This document shows positions 42,875 through 50,937 of a stretch of 63,631 bases of DNA, in pieces. The first letter of the stretch is position 1. Each line of letters starts with the position of its first letter. The notes under the pieces were generated by a model. It was not told the origin of the DNA, did not search any database, and saw nothing but the letters and a program-made list of their open reading frames with translations. This stretch comes from Amycolatopsis coloradensis (GTDB taxonomy: Bacteria; Actinomycetota; Actinomycetes; Mycobacteriales; Pseudonocardiaceae). The stretch is taken from NCBI RefSeq assembly GCF_037997115.1, contig NZ_CP150484.1:5637030-5700660 (forward strand), given 5' to 3'. The translations under genes and the position numbers were made by a program.

Positions 42875-43474
42875 TCAGCCCTTCAGCACCGGATGCGGCC
42901 TGCCGTCCAGCCGCTCATCGGCGCGATACTGCAGCAGGAGGACCGAGTGCACCGGCCCCTCCGACGCGGTGTAGCAATGCGGCTCACGGGCGTCGAAGGC
43001 GACATAATCGCCCGGGCCGACCTCGACGGTCCGGCCCGCCACCTCGACCAGCAGCGATCCGGTCTGCACGATGGTGTGCTCGACCCCGACGTGCCCCTGC
43101 GAACGCTGTGGCGCGTCCCCGCGCACCACCTGGTCGTACACCTCGAAGACGCCGTCACCGGTCTCGATCCGCCGCAGCGGCCGGAGATCCACTCCCTCGC
43201 CGCTGAGCACCTCGACGTCGGCACCGCGCACCACGGTGAGCGCGCCGCCCGCCCGATGGTCGAGCAGGTCGGAGATCGCCACTTCCAGCACCCTGGACAG
43301 GCTGAAGACGGTCTCGATGGTCGGATTGCCGCTGCCGGACTCCAATTGCGACAGCGTCGCCTTGCCGATGCCTGACCGCCGTGAGAGCTCCGACAGCGAG
43401 ATGCCCCTCGCCGCCCTGGCCGCGCGCAGGTTGACCGCCAGCATGTCCCGGATCGAGGGCGTCTCGTCCTCCAC
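42875..43474 (-). CDS. XRE-family regulator with cupin domain
   Basis: Regulator of 199 residues: an N-terminal helix-turn-helix (about 12-70, RGISLSELSRRSGIGKATLS) and a C-terminal cupin (about 120-190, VGPGDYVAFDAREPHCYTAS). It lies immediately upstream of the hydroxyproline operon on the same strand, 78 bases away, so it probably senses the substrate or an intermediate and controls it. The GTG at 43474 is used; an ATG ten codons later is possible. Confidence 0.9.
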   Translation of the reverse strand: MEDETPSIRDMLAVNLRAARAARGISLSELSRRSGIGKATLSQLESGSGNPTIETVFSLSRVLEVAISDLLDHRAGGALTVVRGADVEVLSGEGVDLRPLRRIETGDGVFEVYDQVVRGDAPQRSQGHVGVEHTIVQTGSLLVEVAGRTVEVGPGDYVAFDAREPHCYTASEGPVHSVLLLQYRADERLDGRPHPVLKG

Positions 43475-43710
43475 CGCTGCTCCCTGTCGTTCGTCAAACC
43501 GTACGACCGGATGGGCGAATCGTTCGCTTTGCCGATCGAGTTCGCGGACATCATGACACGCCCCGTGGCGGGGAGGGCATAGCCGCGGCCGATGGGACGG
43601 CGCGATGGTGGGCGGCGCCGGCCGCGATGAAACTCCTTCACCAACCGGTGTGTCACCGTCGACACAGGGTCACGGGCGCACCGTCGTTTCCCTCCAGCGA
43701 GGAGATTCCC

Positions 43711-44844
43711 GTGCAGCTGATCCGCAGATCCGCCGGCCGACGACTTCGAGCGTTCGGCGCGGTGCTCATCACGACCCTCGGGCTGACCGCGGCCGTGTCC
43801 ACCGCACCGGCGACGGCGTCCGCGAACGCCTGTCTCACCGGCACGCTCGCCTTCGACCATCTCGACGCCGAAGCGGGTACCAGCAAGCCCCTGCGCACAC
43901 AGGTGGCCCGGAACGCGAACTGGGAACTGTGGGGCCGCACCGGTTCCGCCGCGGCGACCCGGCTCGCGGCGGGTATCACCGGCGCGTCCGACGGCCGGTT
44001 CACCGCCTGCCACACCGCGTCACTCACCGAGGCGTACGTGCGGTTCCGGTCGAGCAGCACCTCGATGTGGCGGGTCGTCAAGGCCGCGAACAACACCACC
44101 GACTACACGTTCGACTCGGCACACCGCACGAATGTGTCCGGCACCCAGGACCTCGGAACGGTGAAGGTGCCATCGACGCTGCAGCGGGCGTGGAAGGTCG
44201 TGGACACGCTCAATGTCTTGTACTGGAAACGCGCCAACCCGGCTTCGTCGTGCTGGACGGCCCGGCAGTCCGACGGGCGCTGCGACCGGATCACCTTCGT
44301 CTGGGATCCGAGGGTAGCCGAGGGCGGCTACTGGGACTATCCGAACACGAACTACGTCTTCCTCGGCGCGACGATGCCCGACTCGAAGCACCTCATCCTC
44401 CACGAGGCCGGGCATTGGCTGCAGTGGCAGCTCTACGGTCGTGATTTCCCCGTGGTCGACGGCTGCAACCCGCACTACATCGAGAAACACAGCTCGAAAT
44501 CGTGCGCGTGGACCGAAGGCTTCGCCGACGCCGTCGCCGCCTACGCGCTCGGCGACTACCGCTACGTCTACGACAACGGCACCTCGTACAGCTTCGAAAA
44601 CGACGCTTCGACGCCTGGCTGGGACGACGGCGACACCGTGCAGGGCAGGGTCGGCTCGTCGCTGCTGGACCTGTGGGCGCCGGACGGGCCGGACGGCGGG
44701 AACTGGAACCGCACGATCGCGCTGATGACCCGCCACTTCAGCCAGGACTTCCGTGAGCACTTCACCGAGGACCGGCCCGCCGCGGGCCTGTCGACGACCG
44801 GTGCCGCCGAGCGGATCCTCGCCGGGCACACCATCTGGTACTGA
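43711..44844 (+). CDS. Secreted zinc metallopeptidase-like protein
   Basis: Exported protein of 377 residues. A signal peptide ends near ATASANA (about 38). The zinc site is HEAGHWLQWQ with a candidate Glu or Asp ligand downstream in WTEGFADAVAAYALGD, so it resembles a gluzincin-like peptidase, though no exact family is recognised. Residues 40-140 form a beta-rich domain that could bind a surface or substrate. The GTG follows GAGGAGA by five bases. A hairpin terminator follows. It may supply peptides to the intracellular peptidases nearby. Confidence 0.8.
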   Translation: MQLIRRSAGRRLRAFGAVLITTLGLTAAVSTAPATASANACLTGTLAFDHLDAEAGTSKPLRTQVARNANWELWGRTGSAAATRLAAGITGASDGRFTACHTASLTEAYVRFRSSSTSMWRVVKAANNTTDYTFDSAHRTNVSGTQDLGTVKVPSTLQRAWKVVDTLNVLYWKRANPASSCWTARQSDGRCDRITFVWDPRVAEGGYWDYPNTNYVFLGATMPDSKHLILHEAGHWLQWQLYGRDFPVVDGCNPHYIEKHSSKSCAWTEGFADAVAAYALGDYRYVYDNGTSYSFENDASTPGWDDGDTVQGRVGSSLLDLWAPDGPDGGNWNRTIALMTRHFSQDFREHFTEDRPAAGLSTTGAAERILAGHTIWY

Positions 44845-44855
44845 CGGGAGGTGAA

Positions 44856-44875
44856 GGCCGGACCTAAGTCCGGCC
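44856..44875 (+). terminator. Terminator after the secreted metallopeptidase
   Basis: GGCCGGAC, loop CTAA and GTCCGGCC make a perfect eight-base-pair stem 12 bases after the stop. Confidence 0.65.
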
Positions 44876-44920
44876 CTCCGGTGAGGGGTAAGTCAAATGT
44901 GGCGTGACCGAGCCTCTGCG

Positions 44921-44966
44921 GTGAAGGACCCTTCGCTGGGTCAAGGTAGAGAAGGCGGCCTTCGCG
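44921..44966. repeat. Dispersed palindrome, family A copy 4 (degenerate)
   Basis: GTGAAGGACCCTTCGCTGGG is followed by GAAGGCGGCCTTCGCGG; arms no longer match fully. The preceding GAGGGGTAAG at 44883 and the following GCGTGG are shared with the copy at 36248-36300, showing a repeat unit of about 100 bases. Confidence 0.5.
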
Positions 44967-45009
44967 GCGTGGTTCCGGACTGGCCACGAGAGCCGGCCAT
45001 GCGTTGAGT

Positions 45010-45179
45010 GTCCACAAGGGACACATTTGAGCGGCGAAAAGTCTGATTAGTGGCTATATGTGCGGTTTTCGAGAGGGGTCGCGAGTGGCAATGATGGTTA
45101 GAACGCACATTGCCACTCACGACCCCCGCACAAAGTACCCAAAATGGACACTACTGCCCGACCGGTGTCCCTTGTGGAC
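45010..45179. mobile_element. MITE-like element with 15-bp terminal inverted repeats
   Basis: GTCCACAAGGGACAC (45010-45024) and its exact complement (45165-45179) bound 170 bases. Inside lies a second hairpin, GGGGTCGCGAGTGGCAATG (45075-45093) with a nearly perfect complement at 45108-45126. No protein is encoded. The region 44876-45264 has no gene. A partial copy of the end, CCCTTGTGGAC, recurs at 57685-57695. Confidence 0.5.
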
Positions 45180-45264
45180 GGTCAAGAGCGTGCCAGCCTC
45201 CTTGGCGCCCTACTCCACCACTGACTCGGCTCACGCCACCTTTGCCTTGCCCCTCGTCCGTCCT

Positions 45265-46680
45265 TCAGCCCCTGGCTGCCTGGACCCAGGCGGTGATCTC
45301 GTCGGCGGTCGAAGGGAAAGCACTGGAGAGCAGGTCGCATCCCGATCCGGTGACCACGACGTCGTCCTCGATGCGGACGCCGAGACCGCGCAGCTCGGGC
45401 GGCACGGTGCGGTCGCCGGCGTGGAAGTACAGACCGGGCTCCACCGCCAGCGCCATCCCCTCGGCGAGCGTGCCCTCGCGGTACGTGGACGGATGGGCGG
45501 CGGCGCAGTCGTGGACGTCCAGCCCGAGGAAATGGCCGGTACCGCAGACGATGTACCGGCGGTGCTGCTGCCCGTCCGGCGACAGCGCTTCGTCCACCGA
45601 CACCGGGAGCAGGCCCCAATCGTGCAACCCCTCCGCGAGCACGCGCAGAGCCGTCGCCTGGAACGCGCCGTAGTCCTGGCCGGGCCGGACCTCGCCCAAC
45701 GCCGCGACATGCGCCTTGTGCACCAGGTCGTAGACGTCGCGCTGGGCCTTCGTGAACTCGCCGCCGACCGGGAAGGTCCGGGTGATGTCCGCCGTGTACA
45801 AGGAATCCACCTCGACGCCGGCGTCGAGCAGCAGGAGGCTGTCCTCGGTCACCTTCCCGTCGCAGCGCGTCCAGTGCAGGATCGGGGCGTGCGGCCCGGC
45901 CGCCACGATGGAGGTGTAGCCGGGCCCGGTGCCCTCGGTGCGTGCGCGACGGTCGAAAGTGCCCTGCAGCCAGCGTTCCCCGCCGCCGCGGACCGCCTCC
46001 GGGAGCGCGGCCAGCACGTCCGCGAAGCCAAGGGCGGTCGCGTCGACGGCGTCGCGCAGCTGGCCGATCTCCCAGTCGTCCTTGATCCGGCGCAACTGGG
46101 CGAGGACCGTCCGGAGCCGCTCACTGTGGCCGAAGCGGTGCGCGTCGAGCGCGGGATCGACCCCGGCACCGACCAGGAAGCTCGGGTTCCGCCCGCGCAG
46201 GCCGTGCGGGAGGTCCTCCAGCGGGTGGCATTCGATGCCGAGCGCGTCCCCGTACGCGGCCGGTCCGGCGGCGGAGCCGACCCACAGCGGACTGGTGTCG
46301 GCGTCGCCCACGAAGTCGGGCTCGTGCGCCTCGGCGGGGCGTGGGACGTACAGCGTGGCGTGGTGACTGTCCCCCGCCGGAGTCATCACCAGGATCGCGC
46401 CCTCGCGCTGGCAACCGGTGAGCCAGACGAAGTCGCTGTCGGCGCGGAAGCCATGGAAGGTGTCGTTGGACCGCACGACGGCCCGGCCCGCCGCGAGCGC
46501 GATCCGCTGACCGGGCAGTTCCGCCGACAGCCTGCCGCGATGGGCGGCGGCCGCCTCGGCGGTGCCGGGCGGCACCTCCACCACGTCGTCCGCAGGCTCC
46601 CAGCCGTCGCTGATCCAGTTCCGGAACCCTTTGGCGGCCAGCAGCGCGCGCAGATCCGGCCGGGTTCGGTCGCCGGTCAT
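45265..46680 (-). CDS. M24 metallopeptidase, aminopeptidase P-like
   Basis: Cytoplasmic enzyme of 471 residues that should remove the N-terminal residue from peptides with proline in second position. An N-terminal creatinase-like domain (about 30-180) precedes the pita-bread domain with the five metal ligands: Asp in LDAGVEVDS and ADITRTFP, His in GTGHFLGLDVHD, Glu in AVEPGLY and Glu in GVRIEDDVVV. The ATG at 46680 follows GGGGAG. It is divergent from a LysR gene with only 90 bases between them, so LysR control is probable. Confidence 0.92.
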   Translation of the reverse strand: MTGDRTRPDLRALLAAKGFRNWISDGWEPADDVVEVPPGTAEAAAAHRGRLSAELPGQRIALAAGRAVVRSNDTFHGFRADSDFVWLTGCQREGAILVMTPAGDSHHATLYVPRPAEAHEPDFVGDADTSPLWVGSAAGPAAYGDALGIECHPLEDLPHGLRGRNPSFLVGAGVDPALDAHRFGHSERLRTVLAQLRRIKDDWEIGQLRDAVDATALGFADVLAALPEAVRGGGERWLQGTFDRRARTEGTGPGYTSIVAAGPHAPILHWTRCDGKVTEDSLLLLDAGVEVDSLYTADITRTFPVGGEFTKAQRDVYDLVHKAHVAALGEVRPGQDYGAFQATALRVLAEGLHDWGLLPVSVDEALSPDGQQHRRYIVCGTGHFLGLDVHDCAAAHPSTYREGTLAEGMALAVEPGLYFHAGDRTVPPELRGLGVRIEDDVVVTGSGCDLLSSAFPSTADEITAWVQAARG

Positions 46681-46770
46681 CGGCTCCCCTTTCAGGTAGT
46701 CATGGTCCTGGCCGCACCTTCGCACCGCGACGGACCCGGCCGTAATGACCGGCGGCGATAGACTCCGCCT

Positions 46771-47757
46771 ATGGCCCTGGAGATCCGGCACCTGCGGGCG
46801 ATCTGCGCCATCGCCGAAGCGGGCAGCCTCTCGCAGGCGGCCGCCGCGCTGGGCATGTCCCAGCCATCGCTGACCTCGCTGCTCCAACGGCTCGAACGGC
46901 AGATCGGCGCGCCGTTGTTCGTCCGCAGCCACACCGGTGTGACCCCGACCCCGGTCGGCGAGCAGACGTTGCGCCGCGCGCTGACCCTGCTCGTGGAGTT
47001 CGACCGGTTCGAGAGCGATCTCCTCGGCGCGCTCGGCGACGGTCCGGTCCGGCTCGGATCGTCCCAAATGGACTGTCTGCCCACCTTCGTCGAACGGCTG
47101 GACGACGCGCTGCCGGGGCTGGACGTGACCGTCCACGTGGAACCCTCCAGCGCGGTGCTGGCTCAGGCCTTGGCCCGCGCGACGCTCGACATCGCCGTCA
47201 TCGCCATGTCCGACGACCAGGAAGTACCACTGGCGAAACACCTCGGGCACCGGGTGCTGTTCTCGTGGGTGCCCGTGTTCATCGGTCTCCCCGCCCGGCA
47301 CCGGCTCGCCGGCGGGTTCGAGGTCGACCTCGCCGAGCTCGCCGACGAAGCGTGGATCGGGCCGCCCGGCCCCGAGGACGGCTCGCTGACGTCGCTGCGC
47401 GCGGCGACGCATCGCGCCGGGTTCACGCCGCGAATCCGGTTCGAATGCCCCAACGGCGGCGGACGGCACCTGATCGCCGCCGGGCAGGCGGTGCAGCTCG
47501 TCGAACCCACCGCGCCCGAACTGCCCGGCATGGTCGTCCGGCCGCTGAAGGGCGACCCCATGCGGATGCGGCTCGTGCTGGCCTGGCGCAAGGAACGGCT
47601 GACGTGGGACCAGGCGGAAAACGTGTACCGCGCGGTGATGACGTCGTACACGCGGCACGCCATGGCATCGACCCCGTTCCGGACCTGGTGGGAGCGGCGG
47701 CGGAGTTCCCGGTCTTGGGACGGGCTGGTGGACTTCTTCCGCGTGGACGGTCCGTGA
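46771..47757 (+). CDS. LysR family transcriptional regulator
   Basis: 328 residues: winged helix at 1-65 (IRHLRAICAIAEAGSLSQAA, LTSLLQRLERQIGAPLFVR), then a periplasmic-binding-like effector domain. Divergent from the aminopeptidase P-like gene, sharing a 90-base control region, as is usual for LysR regulators and their targets. The C-terminus has an extra Arg- and Trp-rich tail of about 30 residues. Effector unknown. Confidence 0.93.
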   Translation: MALEIRHLRAICAIAEAGSLSQAAAALGMSQPSLTSLLQRLERQIGAPLFVRSHTGVTPTPVGEQTLRRALTLLVEFDRFESDLLGALGDGPVRLGSSQMDCLPTFVERLDDALPGLDVTVHVEPSSAVLAQALARATLDIAVIAMSDDQEVPLAKHLGHRVLFSWVPVFIGLPARHRLAGGFEVDLAELADEAWIGPPGPEDGSLTSLRAATHRAGFTPRIRFECPNGGGRHLIAAGQAVQLVEPTAPELPGMVVRPLKGDPMRMRLVLAWRKERLTWDQAENVYRAVMTSYTRHAMASTPFRTWWERRRSSRSWDGLVDFFRVDGP

Positions 47758-47895
47758 GCGGGTCGCGGGACCAGGCGTGCCGGAGGATCCCGCCCTGGCT
47801 GAGCCCGCCACCAGGGAACGGCCGCTTTCGAACAGCCTGTAACCCGATCCCGCCGCGCCGCGATTGACCCCGTACCGAGCGAACGGAGACGGGGG

Positions 47896-48108
47896 ATGAT
47901 GCCGCAACGGCTGTGGCTGGGTCTGGCGGTCGTCTACGCGTGCACCGCCGTGGTCCAGCTCTACCTTCTCGCCAGCACCGGCGCCGTCTGGGCCGGGACA
48001 CTCACCGCCGCCGGCTTCGCGGCGGCACTGCTGTGTCTTCTCGCCACCTGGAAGTCCTCGAAACGAGAACGGGGAGACACCGGGGAAATCGATTCGCACC
48101 GCCCCTGA
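47896..48108 (+). CDS. Small two-helix membrane protein
   Basis: 70 residues with two hydrophobic segments (LWLGLAVVYACTAVVQLYLL and AGTLTAAGFAAALLCLLATW) and a charged C-terminal tail. Function unknown. A GGAGACGGGGG stretch precedes two consecutive ATG codons. The preceding 138 bases hold no gene. Confidence 0.6.
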   Translation: MMPQRLWLGLAVVYACTAVVQLYLLASTGAVWAGTLTAAGFAAALLCLLATWKSSKRERGDTGEIDSHRP

Positions 48109-48204
48109 CGGCCGGGTACGGGACAGCCCACGTCTCGCCGAAAACCGTTGCGGTGTCGTGGAGTTCGTCGACGGCACGGGTCAGCGCGCGGTGCCGCTCG
48201 GACC

Positions 48205-48400
48205 AGACAGGATGCCGGGAGTCGCCGTCCGCTCCTGGCCGCGCTCGACCTGATGGGGACGCCGATGGACCCTGCGGGTGATCTGGGAACTCCGCCGGGG
48301 CGACGTCGGCTTCCGCGAGCTGCGGCGCCGGGGAAGGCTACCGCCTGACACCTTTGGGCGAACGGCTCCTCGACGCGTTGCACCGCTCGAAAATAGGGTC
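48205..48400 (+). pseudogene. HxlR family regulator remnant
   Basis: Pieces of a HxlR-type winged helix occur in order but in different frames: SRRPLLAALDLMG, then WTLRVIWELRRGDVGFRELR, then YRLTPLGERLLDALHR. The middle of the domain (recognition helix region normally after FRELR) is deleted. The flanking 48401-48658 shows no gene. Confidence 0.7.
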
Positions 48401-48658
48401 TCGCCTGGGAAAAGGCACTTCGCGAGTGACCATGCACGGCCATGTATCCCGCCGTTCACCCCAGACGGCCTTGCCAGGTGCGGTGAGCGGCGTACGGTGA
48501 GAAGTACGTGAGGTTGAGTCCACCAGCCCGCACGAACGACCCGCATGTCCGCGGCCCAGCACCTTGTCACAGGGCGACGCGGCGGCGAGTTGACTTGCGC
48601 AGCCGTTGTGCAGGCTTACCCGTTGTCGTCTCGTCCCGGCTATCCGGGAGACAGCACC

Positions 48659-49099
48659 ATGACCGAACGTATTCCTTTCACGCGGAGCAGCCGCGACGGC
48701 CCCGCCTTCAGCGCCGCTGCCCGGCTCGCCGTTCCGCCGCCGCGTCCTTCGGCCGAGAACCTGTTGCGGGTAAAGCGGATCCGGTGGAACGAGGACCTGC
48801 TCGTAGTCGCCGCGGCCGGGGAGATCGATCTCGCCACCGCGGGACGGCTGGAGCGCGCGCTTCGGGGCAGGCTCCCGGCCGCGACGGTGCTCGACCTCAC
48901 CGAGGTCGGCTTCCTCGGCGTCGCCGGGTTACGGGTCATCGAATCCGCCGCCGCCCGCGCCCGCTCCGAACACCGCACGACCGGGGTGGTCACGGACGCC
49001 CGGCCGGTACTGCGCCTGCTGCACCTGTTCGGCGTCGACAGCCATATCCCCGTGTACCGGCACCTCGACCACGCGCTCCTCGAAGTGCCGAACCGCTGA
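48659..49099 (+). CDS. STAS domain protein lacking the usual phospho-acceptor Ser
   Basis: 146 residues: a disordered N-terminus and a STAS domain (about 45-140, LLVVAAAGEIDLATAGRLER). In anti-sigma factor antagonists a Ser in the D-S-x-G loop is phosphorylated by the partner kinase; here the loop reads VGFLGVAGLRVI, with Gly-Val in place of Asp-Ser. It may therefore bind the kinase constitutively or have another role. The ATG follows GGGAGA. It is one of three partner-switching genes in 1.4 kb. Confidence 0.85.
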   Translation: MTERIPFTRSSRDGPAFSAAARLAVPPPRPSAENLLRVKRIRWNEDLLVVAAAGEIDLATAGRLERALRGRLPAATVLDLTEVGFLGVAGLRVIESAAARARSEHRTTGVVTDARPVLRLLHLFGVDSHIPVYRHLDHALLEVPNR

Positions 49100-49111
49100 G
49101 CCGCCTGCCGC

Positions 49112-49462
49112 TCAGGATCCGGCGAGCGGCAGGAGCGTGGAGAGTCCCGTCTTCGAGGCCAGCCGCCGGATCGTGGGTGACGGCAGGAAACTCAGGTCGA
49201 CCCCCTGGGTACTGCACCGGTCGTTGATCCTGACCAGGGTCGCCAAACCGGTGGAATCGCAGAACTCCACACCTTCGAGATCGACGACGAGCCTGCCCGG
49301 CGCGGGCTCCAGCGCGTTCTCGAACGTCTCCTTGAGATCTTCGGAGGTCGTCAGATCGATCTCCCCCGCCACCGCGATGACGACCTCGGCGCCATCGGGC
49401 CTGGCGACGGTCACCGAGAACGGAACTTCCAGGTTTTCGCCGTCTCCGCTCGTCACCGTCAT
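49112..49462 (-). CDS. STAS domain anti-sigma factor antagonist
   Basis: 116-residue anti-anti-sigma factor of the SpoIIAA/RsbV type. The STAS core is VIAVAGEIDLTTSEDLKETF and the phosphorylation loop is intact, VEFCDSTGLATL, with the acceptor Ser in DSTGL. When unphosphorylated it would bind an RsbW-like kinase and release a stress sigma factor. It is convergent with the Ser-lacking STAS gene (12-base gap) and divergent from the RsbW-like gene. Confidence 0.92.
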   Translation of the reverse strand: MTVTSGDGENLEVPFSVTVARPDGAEVVIAVAGEIDLTTSEDLKETFENALEPAPGRLVVDLEGVEFCDSTGLATLVRINDRCSTQGVDLSFLPSPTIRRLASKTGLSTLLPLAGS

Positions 49463-49613
49463 CCACCCCTCGCGATCGGTACCCGACTACTCCGAACATA
49501 TCGGATGACGGCGCCCGCTCGCGCGGCACTCGTGTCCCGATCCCCGGCGGTGCCTTAGCCTTGTCGATGGACCCGGCGGTCGTGGACCGCGGCGGACGAC
49601 GAGGAGAAGCTTC

Positions 49614-50030
49614 GTGATACCGATCGACGAGCCGGTGCGCGACGGCACCGACGAGCTGGTCCTCGAGGTCGCCGCCGTCGCCGCCCAGGCAGCCGCGCTA
49701 CGGGACGTCCTGGCGAAATGGGCACTCGAACGGGGGCTTCCCCGGGAACTGGCCGAAGATCTCAAGCTCACCGCCTACGAAGCGATGACGAACGTCGTCA
49801 AGCACGCTTACCCCGACGGCACCGACGACAACGTCATGAAGGTGACCGCCGCCCACGGCGACGGTCACCTCAGGATCAGCGTCGCCGACGAGGGCCGCTG
49901 GCGCGACGGAGGCCGCCCGGACGGCGGACGCGGCCTGCCGATCATCCGCGCCTTCGCGCCGGAGGCGACGGTGACGAGCACGCCGACCGGGACCATCGTC
50001 CGGCTCGCCTGGCCTTGCCCTTCCGCCTGA
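49614..50030 (+). CDS. RsbW/SpoIIAB-like ATP-binding anti-sigma factor
   Basis: 138-residue serine kinase of the GHKL type. The N box is LKLTAYEAMTNVVKHAYPDG and the G boxes are VADEGRWRDG and GRGLPIIRAFA. It should phosphorylate a STAS partner and hold a sigma factor inactive. No sigma gene is in the window, so the target lies elsewhere. The GTG follows GAGGAGAAG. The divergent STAS gene starts 151 bases away. Confidence 0.9.
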   Translation: MIPIDEPVRDGTDELVLEVAAVAAQAAALRDVLAKWALERGLPRELAEDLKLTAYEAMTNVVKHAYPDGTDDNVMKVTAAHGDGHLRISVADEGRWRDGGRPDGGRGLPIIRAFAPEATVTSTPTGTIVRLAWPCPSA

Positions 50031-50064
50031 CACGGGCGTCAGCCGACGGCGGTGACGAGCGTCT

Positions 50065-50898
50065 TCACGAACGTCGCACCGCGTGCGCGGCCCAGCGCCC
50101 GTTGATGCGGTGGACCTCGACGTCCCGCTCGTAACAGGCGGAGAGCCCTTCGCCGGTGAGGACATCGTCGATCGGCCCCGCGCCGGTGACCTTGCCGCGG
50201 CGCACCATCAGCGCGTGCGTGGCCGTCGCCGGGATCTCCTCCAGGTGATGCGTCACGGTGACCGTCGCGAGCTCCGGCTGGGCCAAAGTCAGGTTTTCCA
50301 GCGCCATCAGGAGATCCTCGCGGCCGGGCAGGTCGAGACCGGCGAACGGCTCGTCCAGCAGGAGCAGCAGCGGGTCGGCCATGAGTGCCCTGGCGAGCCG
50401 GACCCGGGCGCGTTCGCCCTGCGAGCAGACGCGCACCGGCCGGTCGCGCAGTTCGGTGCAGCCGACCAGTTCGAGCAGTTTCGACGCCCTGTCCCGGACC
50501 GCGTCGTCGTAGCGATCCCACAGCGGCAGCACGCTTCCGCTGAACCCGGTGAGCACCACGGTGTGCGCGTCGTGGTTCTCCGCGTCCGGCAGCCGCTGGT
50601 TCGCGCCGACGAAGCCGATATGCGTCCGCACGTCACGCAGGTCGACCGCGCCCATGCGATGGCCGAGCACGACGGCCGTCCCCGCGCTGGGGAACCGCCG
50701 GGTCGAGGCCACCGAAAGAATGGTCGACTTCCCGGCCCCGTTTCGGCCGAGGACGACCCAGCGCTGGCCGTAGTCCACCCGCCAGTCGACGTCCGACACC
50801 AGCGGCACGCGACCCACGTGGACCTCGACCCCGGACAGCTCCACCGCCGGTCCGTCGAGGTTCGGCTGCACGAAGACGGGCTTGTTCACGCGGTTCAT
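50065..50898 (-). CDS. ABC transporter ATP-binding protein
   Basis: Single ATPase domain of 277 residues. Walker A GRNGAGKST, Walker B LLLLLDEPFAGLDL and switch His in TVTHHLEEIP are intact. The signature reads CSQGERARV instead of LSGGQ, as in the YlmA/ModF-like branch, whose members often lack a membrane partner. No permease is adjacent. The cargo or partner is unknown. Confidence 0.88.
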   Translation of the reverse strand: MNRVNKPVFVQPNLDGPAVELSGVEVHVGRVPLVSDVDWRVDYGQRWVVLGRNGAGKSTILSVASTRRFPSAGTAVVLGHRMGAVDLRDVRTHIGFVGANQRLPDAENHDAHTVVLTGFSGSVLPLWDRYDDAVRDRASKLLELVGCTELRDRPVRVCSQGERARVRLARALMADPLLLLLDEPFAGLDLPGREDLLMALENLTLAQPELATVTVTHHLEEIPATATHALMVRRGKVTGAGPIDDVLTGEGLSACYERDVEVHRINGRWAAHAVRRS

Positions 50899-50937
50899 GA
50901 TCGCAGGACACGTGCCAGGCTCCTGCCTGGGGTCCGA

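Noticed and set aside
46681..48177. Long N-terminal extension of the M24 peptidase frame
   Set aside because: It is antisense to a LysR gene; the M24 domain starts normally at the ATG at 46680 after GGGGAG.
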